Assembly: GCA_037042915.1 (NCBI GenBank)
Contig: CM073202.1
Location: forward strand, 2,976,001 to 3,040,000
Reading direction: 5' to 3'
Length of the DNA stretch: 64,000 nucleotides
From: Auricularia sp. M13
Taxonomy: Eukaryota; Basidiomycota; Agaricomycetes; Auriculariales; Auriculariaceae
Below, piece after piece: positions 1 through 10,700 of the stretch. The notes beneath the pieces were generated by a model. That model saw only the letters and a program-made list of their open reading frames with translations. It searched no databases and had not been told where the DNA came from. Position numbers and translations under genes: made by a program. How positions within the stretch are numbered: position 1 is the stretch's first letter; the number at the start of each line of letters is the position of its first letter.

Positions 1-190
1 CAACTTGAAACAGAGTCAAGAGCGAATGAAGACTCAACTTCCCGCGGGACCGTGGTGCAAAGAATGTCACTGCCAACACCCGTTGTCTGCGTGTACTGGC
101 AGACGTTGGACACAGGGAACAAGGGGAGAACTGTCCATCTACGGCTCCCGGGCGCGGAACAAAAGGGGTCTATCGCCCGACTCACTACGT

Positions 191-370
191 TCACGAGACG
201 AGGGAGTGATCGTACGGCGGCGGCACGGCGGATGCGAGGGAGAACGTGCGGTCGGACGACCAGACGATGCAGAAAGCGCGGGCTCCGGAGCTCACGGTGT
301 AGTTCATGCCGCCTTCGTGGTCGAGTAAGGCAGTAAGAAGCATGAGCAGCTGGTGCGGCTGGATGCCCAT
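191..370 (-). other. Unrecognised short reading frame (possible 3' exon)
   Basis: A 59-codon minus-strand frame starts at an ATG (368-370) and ends at a stop at 191. Its amino-acid mix (MGIQPHQLLMLLTALLDHEG near the start, then FCIVWSSDRTFSL) looks more protein-like than the other frames here, but I recognise no family. It could be the last exon of a gene whose other exons lie around 380-520, or chance. The rest of 1-1273 shows no gene I can support. Confidence 0.2.
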
Positions 371-1273
371 CGTCGTTGTACACGCTGCATAAGTGTGGGA
401 AGGACACGAGGATTTGAAAAGTCGGAGTGGCGTCGCGAACGAGCGGGGTGGCAGGGGCGGCGCAGAGTGAGGCGCTGGCTCGGGGCCGACCTTAACGGTG
501 TTTGTCAGTGATGCACCCATCGCCGGCGACGATGTAAACAGATGGCAGTGGCTAGTCGGCGCGTATGGTTCTCAGCGCAAGATTTTCTGCTGTGAATGCA
601 CTACTGTAGACGCGCCTACTAGCACTGCTACGAAAAGGAGCGGATGGACAATCATAACCGTGAGAGCAGGCCGGTTGCCCCCACCAGGAGCTAACGTGGG
701 CGGTGCTGTGGTCACCGCGGAGAAGGTGGGAAGTTGACTCTGGGGCGGCGTTGGCGTCGCAGCAACTGTAGGGCTAGAAGACGACGAAGACGGGAAATGA
801 CAATGACGATGCGAATGCCTGCGCTGAACAACCAGTTAATAACGTGCATTGCACAAGAACATCGATGCGTCTGAGGCGAAAGATCGACGCCGATAATGAC
901 AATGATGCACGTGCGTTGAGGGTAAAAACGAGTGAGGGCGGCGAAGCCACAGCAGAGGGCCGATCGCGAGGCGAATTTGTCAGGAAAGTTTCGTTCACGG
1001 ATACAATTACAACCAATACTCTACAGTAAAATAACTGCGAGAGCATGAGAGATGGTGAGCTTCAGCTGATTTCATCCACGTGCGCGGAACGACCAACCCG
1101 TTGCAAGCGCTCACGGCTCCGCATTCCGACGCGCGCTCTGCATCGGCGTCCCGACTCCCCTGAACACCGTTGACCACCAATGACCGAATCCCCGCAGAAT
1201 TGTTGCCTTATCGCGGTTCCAGATCGGCAGTGGCGCTCAGGAACTGTTTGAGGCACGAGAAGCTTATCACCGG

Positions 1274-3183
1274 TTAGCATTTCAGGCGGGTTGAGCGGGC
1301 GGGGAGCGAGCGAGCGTACCGGCTGTTATCTGAAAGCACGCGGCAGCGACAGCGATAGCAAAACAAACCCAGCAATCAACAACACACTCCGCGGGGACAG
1401 AGGGAAAGAAAGAAGAGCGTACCGAAGGTATCCTTCTCTATGCAGATACATTTCCCGCGGGCATGCGCCTCGCCCTGCGGACAATGCTGATACGGCTCGT
1501 GGCGGTAACCTATATCGCTGAAGAAGTGCAGCTGGCTCCGGTTGGCGAGGAGCGACGCGGCGATGGTGTGCACCGGCGCGTCCGACCAGCGCTTCAGGGG
1601 TTCGCCGCGCAGTAACAGTCAGCAACACTGAGAAGATCTCGGCAGCAGCTATTGCAGCTGACCTCGTAATAAAAGCCGCCCGCCTCTTCGAGACGTTCGA
1701 AGTATTTGGTGTACGCTTCCGAGCGGAGGAACTCCATGTCGACGATGGCGAAGTTGTTCCAGACTGCAGGAAAGCGGTGAATCTCCCTGTGCGAACGGGA
1801 GGGGGCGAATGAGAAAAACAAAAGACTTACAGTGGCAGAGGTTGTAAGTATTCCCATCATCGCGCGAGATGAAGCGCATCGCGTTATCTTTGGCGACGTA
1901 TTGCGGGTACTCCTTCGTGAAGTCTGCAGGCGAGGGTCTTTAGGGTAACATCCAGGAAGAGTGGGTAGGTACCCACTTTTCACTGTATCCCAGAGTGTTG
2001 CGATCGTCTGCGGGTACTCGTACATGGATAGAACGAAGCCTAGATAGAATACGAGTTAGCTTTATTTTCTCAGGAAGATGACCTGTGGATTCCGACTGAC
2101 TGTAAACCTTCTTGTGTTTCTGCATGAACAGGAACGGGTCCTCGTTTACGTCACAGTAGAATTCCACGCCTGGTCTACGTTGCACATGGATAAGCTTCAA
2201 GGCTACTCAGCGCAATGAACGATATACGCACTCGACCCGCCAATACCACCGATAATCCTTGAGAAATTTGTTGTTGAACAAGAACTTCACCGTAATAAGG
2301 TCAGCCTTTTCGAGGGGAGATATCGCGGGCGTATCGCACCCCCGAGTGAAATCTGCAAAGGTTGCGGTAACTGCGGCAGCAGCGCATCAGAGTCAGCCAA
2401 AGTTCCAGTGCAATTCCGCTCACGGTACGCTTTCTGGATAAGGCTATCAGTCGCGCGACGGCTTGATTGTCTATTCTCAGTGGCGACATACTGGCGTGTA
2501 GAACTCGCATGCGCTCCATCTGTTTCCGCGAGGTCTCAGCGCGATCCTCGTCTATCCAGCTCGGTTGATTCCTGGACGCATGAAGTCTCAGCATCTCGCG
2601 GAAATGCGAAATGTGGTCGCTCAAGCCTCGTACCATTCATTTGGTTCAATAGAGCCGAATGTTACGTTGGCGTCCGTTATTTCCCGCGTGGCCCTTTGGA
2701 CCGCATGAATCCCGGATGACGGGATCGGCACCGGGAAACAATAGCAACGCACCGTTTGAATTGTTTCGAAAAGGGGATCTCGCTCAGGAAGACCCAGGGG
2801 TAGTTGAACTTCTTGTTGAAACGGTCCTCGACGTATTTCATGCTCTCGAGCACGCGGTCTAGGTCGTAGTTATGAGCCACCATGACTAACGCGGCATTTG
2901 CGCGTTCTGGCAGCACGGAAGGCACAGGGGGATCGTGGTAGTACTCGAGCGGGATGCCTCGCGGAACGACGTGCACGCGGAACCATTCCCAGGGCGAAAG
3001 AGCATAGTAATAGCGCTGGTTGTGCCAGTAGAGCCAGAAATGAAGCAGGACCTGGTTTCGTCGCCGTCAAGCTACGATTTGGGAGCTTCAGGGCGCTGCC
3101 GCGCGTACCAGAGCTGCACTCAGATACTTGAAATGGCGCGGAGCCCTGACAGCGCGCGTTGAAAGGTCGTGTATACGGCCCAT
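1274..3183 (-). CDS. Alpha-1,2-mannosyltransferase, GT15 (KRE2/KTR/MNT1) family
   Basis: Type II Golgi enzyme family that transfers mannose from GDP-mannose to N- and O-linked glycans. Thirteen exons can be joined with canonical splice sites: 3183-3109, 3051-2753, 2693-2634, 2571-2492, 2433-2424, 2370-2340, 2284-2232, 2174-2101, 2039-1977, 1923-1831, 1763-1663, 1591-1423, 1329-1274. They total 1164 nt, an intact 387-residue protein. Residues about 15-35 form the signal-anchor (FKYLSAALVLLHFWLYWHNQ). Family landmarks follow in order: RANAALVMVAHN, EDRFNKKFNYPWVFLSE, TFGSIEPNEWNQPSWIDEDR, VPYRNLCRFHSG, YRWYWRVEPGVEFYCDV, MYEYPQTIATLW, NLCHFWNNF, GGFYYERWSDAPVHTIAASL and DIGYRHEPYQHCP. Length fits the family. 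Exon 5 is a 10-nt microexon. The start is the only ATG in frame with the anchor. Which KTR paralogue it is cannot be told. Confidence 0.93.
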
Positions 3184-3338
3184 CGCCGCGCAACGCCCCG
3201 CAGCCTGGCGTGAGCGACTTTGCTAAAATATGGCGCTTGCAGCAGGACAAGCAGGACCCAGGATTTGAATCTCCGCGCGCCTGTCTTGGCGCTCTTCCGG
3301 TCATGTTGCCCAAATAATCACACAGAAAATCCTACAAT

Positions 3339-3892
3339 CTAGCTGCAGCAAAAGTTATACAGAATGTCCTGGCATTCGGGGCTCGCGCATGGGCTCTGCT
3401 GGCACTCCAGCAGCGTCTGGATGGCCGCGGCTTGCTCGATCAGTCGTCGCTTCAGCGCCTCGACCTCGGCCCTGCCGCCGACGTTCCACCAAGCCGCGGC
3501 GACCCAGTAATTGCGCCATGTCTGTGCGCGGTGTTTTCGCGCGACCTGCTTTTCGCAGCGGCTCTGAGGGCGGGCGCGGGTGAGTGAGACGGTGCTTAGC
3601 AGGCGGCGGGCAATCCGCAACGCACCATTTCGAGCTCGACGCGCTTCAAATCGTCCAGGCACACGCGCAGCGCGTAGTCGACGCCGTTGCGTACGGACGC
3701 GGGCGTGTCGGCCGCCGCGAGCGCCGTCCGTGCGCCCTGCAGCGCGTGCGTGAACGCATCGATCTCGGCCGTCAGCGCGCCAATGTCGTCGCAGGCCTCC
3801 GCGGCCTCGCTGAGCGTCGTGCGGATGGCCGTGGCGTGCTGCACGACGGTCGCGATGTCGCCGTACGGTCTGAACGCGGGCGAGGGCATCAT
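3339..3892 (-). CDS. Small helical protein resembling the fungal STAND/NACHT N-terminal domain
   Basis: Two exons (3892-3626, 3563-3339) join in phase 0 and give 163 residues. The protein has no signal peptide or membrane segment. It starts MMPSPAFRPYGDIATVVQHA, continues with alanine-rich heptad-like helices (TTLSEAAEACDDIGALTAEI; DDLKRVELEM), then a Trp-rich turn (WRNYWVAAAWWNVGG) and a last helix EVEALKRRLIEQAAAIQTLL. This order, including the tryptophan-rich piece followed by an E/K/R helix, resembles the four-helix 'fungal N-terminal domain' found at the front of many NACHT and ankyrin proteins in agaricomycetes. Here it stands alone, with no NTPase downstream. The family assignment is by pattern and uncertain; the gene model is well supported. 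Confidence 0.55.
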
Positions 3893-4597
3893 ATGGTGAG
3901 AGTGGGCGGGGGGCTGCTCAGTGCTTGCCGCAACCACACGGCGAGATGCGTGCCTTTGTACTTCGATTCGCAGCGTTTGGAGATCCGACGCTCGTGTCTG
4001 TGTGGCTCAGGCGGGATTGCTGTCCGACGGCATTGCTTCCCGCTGCCCTTGCAACACCGCATTGGTCCCGACACAGGGCTGCCCGTCTTTCCCGCGTGGG
4101 GCGCAACGCCGCGTTTTATCAAGCAAGCTCAGGTGCGACTGGCGTTTCTAACCGGTCCGGTGTGATTCCAATGATTTTTCAAGGTTCGCAATTGCACTCC
4201 GCCATTCCCTAGTGAGATTCAAGCGGGAAACCCGCTGTTTGCTGTTTCAGAGATGCCCTTCTGAGAGCCAAAAGTGAGTTGCCGCGCGCTTCGGGCTGAC
4301 CCTTCAGTTGAGCCCAGCACTTTCACGTTTGGATCGTCAGCTCTTGGCATGTGCGCCAAACAAGTTTGTTTTGGTACGCATACCTCTTGACAGCCCGCTC
4401 GCCTAGCTTTGTGATTTTCTACAACATTCTCGTGTAAATTTGAGCTGAAACACATGTACAGGTGAACTGAGAGGCGCGGAGCAAGCCCAGGATCTCGGAC
4501 ACGCTGTGAGCAAACAATGTTGCATGCTGCAGATGATAGATCCGCATCGCAAGCCGGGTTTCCCATCCGTTCAAAACTGGTATCACTACGGTCAATG

Positions 4598-5163
4598 CCC
4601 TACTATAACCGGAATAGAAGCGGCCACTTTGGTGGTATACATCCTTCCGCACCTCCTCTCCCTTTCGGCCATTCATAGTCTCAAAGTACATGTGGAGAAT
4701 GGCCAAATTACACCTGGACTTAATTTTTGAGCAAGCTTCAGGTTCTCTATGGTCGTGCCGGTGTGATCACAGAAGCGGTCACTTTCTCCGGCTCATTGAT
4801 GGAAATACACCAAGCTTTGCAGTTTCTCATGTTCCACTCAAATTCCAGCCTCGGAAATTTGCATGAACACTTTCTCATGCCTTAGAAAGGTATATCTCTG
4901 TTCCCAGCTCGCCTGCTAGAGAGTAGGACACCAGATGCTTGAATGATGTGAGCCGTTTCCAGATCAAATGGCATGAACTGCTTTTTATGCCGCCTGTACG
5001 GCACAACTCCCTTCCTAGCGCATTAGAATGTGCCTATTGAAAGTCAAAGTAACTTGTGTGAATTTTTCAAGATTTATGAATAAGTGCAGCAGGAGGGACA
5101 GGCAAAAAGTCAGAGTGGCCGTTTCCGTGAGGGGTGGCCGCTTCTATTCCGGTTATAGTAGGG
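4598..5163. mobile_element. MITE-like element with 30-bp perfect terminal inverted repeats
   Basis: The 30 bases at 4598-4627 (beginning CCCTACTATAACCGG) recur exactly, inverted, at 5134-5163. The 566 bp between and including them hold no credible coding sequence. They contain subterminal GGCCAC/GTGGCC motifs (near 4621, 5114 and 5135) and AT-rich interior sequence. This is the structure of a non-autonomous DNA transposon. I could not find a convincing target-site duplication: the flanks are ...TCAATG on the left and TGCCCATG on the right. The superfamily is therefore open. Confidence 0.75.
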
Positions 5164-7784
5164 TGCCCATGCCCAGAGCAGTGTTATAGGTGCAGCAGTG
5201 CCAGGTGGCACTGCCGGTTCCTGCGGTGGCGATGCGCTCCGGTCCGATGCCGCGGAATTGCAAGGATATTTAAGCAGGACGGCACTGGCCTCATCCCGCC
5301 CTAAACCTCAACGTTACAACCTGCATATGTGTGAGTCAGAACCTATGAGCCCTTCCCCCTCCTTCCCCCCGTTCTCGTCCACCGTAGCGGTACACTGTAT
5401 CGTCTTCTGGATCGAGATTCACCTCCCATCTCGAACATTGTTGTTGCCACAGCAGAGCGTGCTAGCAGCAATAGAGGCGCCGTCGGGAACAATGCGACGG
5501 TGGCACTGGTGTCCAGCGAGAGCTGCACCGAGGGTGTACGTGGGCTGTTGCGTTCCGCGTCTGTGTGCCCGGCCCGGGAACAGGCTGCACATCTGATCTC
5601 TGCATGTCTGGACGGGAATTCGAGCTGGATTGCATACCAGCTCCGTCACCCCGGTGCGCCTGATGCCCCACCAACGCGCCCCGACCTCCATACCAGCGAG
5701 GGCTCACTCTCAACGCGGGTGAAGGGCAAGTTGCAATCGAGGCCTAACTCAGTGAGGATAGCTCAAAGATAGCTACTAGCGGGGATCCGGGATGGCCAAC
5801 TACCAAAGGATGTAATGCATTGTACGAAGGGGTCTCCTTCAGGCTTCGACTGCCCATCAATGGACGGTTCGCTTGGCTGGAGAACCCGGGCCTTCGAGGT
5901 CCGCAAAATGCCTGCGTTGGGCATTCCCAGACTCTCATGCCCTGAGTGCCGTACTCCGCAGCACTGATTGATGCACCTCGCCCGCTCAAGCTGGAATGCC
6001 AGGAACTCCCTCGCCTGGGCAGTGAGCAGTGGGATCAGAACGCAGCGCCCATTTTCCGATGGGTTCTGCATAAATACACACGTGTTGTTAAAGTAATGCC
6101 ATCAGAAACTATCAGAAACGCCCATCGATTCTGACGGGTGAGGGTGGAAAAATGAAATGCTCCCAGCTGCCGTCAGCAGCTTGTGGTTGCTTGCCTGTCT
6201 CGTGCAAGGCTACATCAGAAAGTATCAGAATGCCCAACACCTTCTGACGGGTGAGGGCTTGATGCTGTGTCCAAAAAAACTTCCTCAGCCACCGCGTTGT
6301 GTGGCTGTGGAGCCTGGGGCACTTACTATTGGTCACCGACCTCAGACCCCTGTCACGTGCCGCGAATTTCATCAGAAAGTATCAGAACGCGTGTCGCGTT
6401 CTGACCGCAATTGGGTGAGACTCGCAAGCCCATTGGTTCCTCGATAGCAAGTTCGGGACTTCCGAAACAAAATATCAGAATGCCACCGTGCTCGACATCA
6501 GACGTCGAGAAAATTCAGGCCCGCAGTCACCTTGAGACCTTGCCAGTGGGGAGTCCATATGGCAGAAACAGGCAGCCTAATACTAGCATGTGACGAAACG
6601 CGACAGATGCAAAATGAAGCCGTTGTGCCGGGTGCCAGTAGCGCTTCGCAATTCGCGGAGACAGTGGCTCCGTCGCTGTCGTTGTGGCTAGCCGGTGATG
6701 TGACAGAGATTATCGTCGATCGATGAGGGCGCAGTAACAAATATTAATCTTTTGAGCGACCAGCCAAATCCAGCTGTGACAAGAAATATGCAGGCTGCTG
6801 CAGGACGTAAGGAGAATCCGAAGATCGCATCGCGTCGACCCTGAGCCCCGCTGAGGTCACGTGCAACCTAATGTCGCATTGTTGTTTGAGAATGGCGTCA
6901 TGAGGTCGGGTCGAGGCTGCTGCTGCTACAGATTACATAGGAGCAGAGAGCATATGCTGCTGGCAAACTAGTGTAGTCGCATTCGCCAGAGGATTTATGC
7001 GACGATATGGTGCCGAATAGGCTGAGAGATCCCTGTGTAGAATGGTGATTTGATCGCAGGCGGAGGTGACTCGGTGAGCGCGAGCTTCGAACAAAAGAAA
7101 CGCCGCGATTTGCATCGCAATGCGAGGTATGATACTGTATGGAATTTCGAGCAAGCGCGGTGAGGAATCGCAGCCGCCGAACGAAGTTAGATGTTGTGGG
7201 CGATTCGCGTGTTGGTACGTACAAGGGCGCAATGGACGATACGCCCAAATGAGAAGGCCGCCATAAATATCTGAGCGCCAGGGCCGTCTCATGGTTCTCA
7301 CGAGATTAGGGAACTGCAGCGGACAAATGGCACGCGCATGTAGATCCTGATGTTGTCAACAGTCAGCGCTGACTCGACGGAGCCGTCGTGCTCACGCACC
7401 GTTTGTTGATGGACGCCGCTGTGAGATTAGGAGTGTCGACTGCCCTTTGACCAGGGTTTTGGGTACGCTACCGGCTGTGATTGCTATTTGTTGATGCAAG
7501 CTGCATGCTGGAGTGCTGACGGTCGTCTCAGCGCGATTATGCTGTCGTGCCAGAGAATTCAAACCCCATCAACTTCGGGAGCGAGAGAGAGATCGGTCGT
7601 AGGAAGAGATCAGGCCGGGATAGCTGCGCTACGAGTCAGTTTCCGGACGACGCGGAGCCGGAAGCAGGCGGCTGGGCGGGCGCCAATCTGTCGGTTTGCA
7701 GCATTGATAAAGCAAATCAGGACGCGTGCGGTATTTTCAGGTCCAGCTCGCGACTCTTCCCCTCTTTCCTTTATCACCTTTGCC
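5164..7784. other. Intergenic stretch without a supported gene
   Basis: Apart from the hairpin repeats listed separately, I see no coding region with family-like sequence. A TATA-like ATATTTAAGC lies near 5270, but the frames after it stop quickly and match nothing known to me. The last few hundred bases (about 7,480-7,784) are the likely promoter and 5' UTR of the ABC transporter, ending in pyrimidine-rich CTTCCCCTCTTTCC just before its first candidate ATG. Confidence 0.4.
6101..6490. repeat. Cluster of four diverged hairpin-forming repeats
   Basis: A motif of the form ATCAGAAAGTATCAGAAYGCC, mostly followed by TTCTGACGGGTGAG or a variant, occurs at about 6101, 6213, 6370 and 6472, spaced roughly 100-160 bp. 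TATCAGAA and the downstream TTCTGA can pair, so most units could fold into a small hairpin. The unit at 6472 is partial. Nothing in any reading frame here looks like protein. The spacing is irregular and the units diverged, so this is not a CRISPR array or a simple satellite; it may be the end of an old mobile element. Confidence 0.5.
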
Positions 7785-10700
7785 ATGGACGTGGGCGACG
7801 CGCTCACGCTTGCCTTCGGCGTCGTCGTGCCCGCCGTCGCCGTTGTCGGCGGCCTGGCCAGCGGCGTGCTGGGTGGCCATACTGGCCTCTTTCGCGAATT
7901 CATCAGTGCGTTGCATATCTAGGATTCTGCGCGCGCGCTCGCAATGAGCTCATACTGGGCAGCTCGCGAGGACGAGCTCGAAGACGAGGCGCTCGATGAC
8001 CAGGACCCGAAGCCAGCAGCCAGCGAACCGAACGAAGTCGAGAACGGTGCCAATGGTGCCAGCAGCGAGCGCACACCATTGCTAGCCCACAGCCAGCACC
8101 CGGAGACGCGCAAGAAGAAGCGCACCTCGAAAAGCCTCGTGCTCGTCGCCATCGGCGTTGTCGAGTTCGCCGTCCGACTCGCGCTGGTTGTTCGGCTCGC
8201 CACCAAAACGCGGTCGATCCCGGCCGCGGAGAATATTATCGGACTTGTAATATGGGTTAGAATGGTGTTGTTCTTGCTCTACGGCGTAATTCATATAATT
8301 TCAGGCATATGCGGCACTGTTGCCTTTGTTGAAACCGTCGGTCACACCGTATTATTCACTTCTGGGCGTCTACTTCTCGAACTTCATCGCGGCAGCCGTC
8401 ACGCTCTTCCTTTCCGTTGTACCCGACGACGAAGTTGTCGCAACAGTCAGCCCATGGCGCTGGTCTCTACTCTTAGAACTCGGTCACCCCGCTCTCTGCC
8501 TCATCGCGCTTGCTATCATCTTCAGCATGCCCGTGCGCGACACAGACAAAGTCCCAGTAAAGAACGCCGAAGGTTTGAACCCCGCACTCGACGACTGGAG
8601 CACGCTGGGCCAGTGGATGACCTTCTCTTGGCTCGACTCGCTCATCGCTCAGGGCAAGAAAATGCCGCTCGAGGAGGGCGACGTGTGGCAGCTCGCACGC
8701 AACCTGCGCTCGCGCGTCATCCTCCGCAAATTCGAGCTCGTTCAGGGCAGCAGCCTTATGGTTCGTCTCTTCAAGGCGAACGCGCGCGACTTACTCTTCG
8801 CCGCCATCTTCACAGTAAGGACTCCGAGCATTTACCTAGTAACACACGACTAACGACGATTCAGTTGAGCGCGACGCTGCTGCAGCTCTGCCAGCCCGTC
8901 ATCTTGAACCAGATCCTGCGCGCGATGGAGAAGGTGCAGGCAGACGCAAGCGACATCCCGCCGCTCAGCTACCTCGTGCTGCACCCAGCCGCCGCGCTGC
9001 ACATCGTTGCCGCTGACCTCGGGCTCTCGCACACGTACGCCAACGAGTACGAGGCGGGCCGCGCCAATAGGCGCAATGCCTATCTGTGGGCGGGCATCGC
9101 GTTCCTCGCGATGACCATCAAGGCCGAGGTCGACCTCCAGAACTTCTTCATCGGCCGTCGCGCCACGCTTCGGTGCGTTTCCTTTCCTGTCTCGCGCGTT
9201 TCGCGGAGGGGATAGGTGCTAACTCGGCACTGTGTGTTTTAGCGCGAAGAGCGAGGCGATTGCCAGTGTTTACCTCAAGGCGATGAAGCGCATAGATACG
9301 TCCGGCGCAGTCGGCGAAGCGGCCAAGAAGGCTCCGGCCGCGGGCAAGGACAAGGACGGCAAGGACAAGAAGGCTGATACGACGAAGAAGGAGACGCAGG
9401 GTAGCGCTGACCTCGGCAAGGTACGTCTGCTCCTCCTACTTCTATCAACTGTTATTTACGAATATTTCCTCATATGTGCAGATTACCAGTCTTGTCTCGA
9501 CCGACGCAAACCGCATCGGCTTTTTCATGAACTTCTACACTCAGATGTACGCCCTCGATACGTGATCGCGTATGGGATGTGTTGCTGACCCCCAACGCGC
9601 GTAGTATCCAAACTCCATTGTCGATTCTCCTGGCCGCGTCATTCCTTTACAAACTCATGGGCTGGTCCGCCTTCGCGGGCTACGCCGCGCTCCTCTTCGC
9701 GACTCCGGCGAACCACTATCTCATGAAATGGCAATACCGCGTCGTGCAGGTCGTGCTCGAGATGCGCGACCGCCGGATGCGCAGCATGAACGAGGTTATC
9801 CAGGCGATTAAGTTCATCAAGCTCTCAGCCTGGGAGCAGCGATGGCGTGAGCGCGTGCTGGAGCACCGAGAGCGCGAGCTGCGCCAGGTACTGATCCTCA
9901 AGTTCGCCATGTTCTTCATCAGTGCGTCTCCTTCCCCTCCCATCCCCTTGCCTCCCTCCCATCTGCACTTGGCTGAATAATGCGACGTGCAATTATTAGA
10001 CTTCATCTGGGACGTCGTTCCCATTGTCGTGGCGTGCATCTCGCTCACAACGTTCACCTACGTCGCGGGCCGCGAGCTGTCGGTGTCGATCGCGTTCCCC
10101 GCGCTCGCGACGTTCGGCATCCTCACGGACGAGCTCACCTCGCTCCCGCTCGTTGCGAACCTGCTGCAGCGCATGTACGCGTCCGTCGTGCGCATCGGTG
10201 AGTTCCTCGACGAGGAGGAGGTGCCGGAATGGGTGCGCGATTCGGAGGAGGACTCTTCGGCCTTGGTACGCGTCTGTTTTTTCGTTCTTTGCCTTTGCTT
10301 AATAGGGCGTTTTGCTTTTTCATGCACAGGCGTATGACGAGCGGCTCGGCTGTGAAAACGCCACCTTCGTCTGGAACACGACCGCCATCCGCAAGGAGAA
10401 GCTGCTCGCCGACGAGCTGAAGAAGAAGGCCGAAGAGGAAAAACGCTTGAACCGCCGCTCATGGGTGCAGATGCTCACGCTGCGCAAGCGCCAGCCGCCG
10501 GCGCAGCTGCCGTCCGACGCCACGGACGCCGCCTCGACGACTGTCGGCGGCGCAACTCCGCGCACGCCCGGCACGCCCGAGGTGTTCACCCTCCGGGACG
10601 TCTCCGTCATCTTCCCGCGCGGCAAGCTCTCGCTCGTATACGGCCCCACAGGTTCTGGCAAGAGCTCGCTGCTCAGTGCCATCCTCGGCGAGATGAAGTG

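Noticed and set aside
3240-3305. tRNA-like T-loop (GATTCAAATCC on the minus strand) with GGCGCG-rich arm
   Set aside because: No acceptor stem, and the T-stem bases do not pair; the rest of the cloverleaf is missing.
6101-6490. CRISPR-like array
   Set aside because: Units are diverged, spacing is irregular and the host is eukaryotic.
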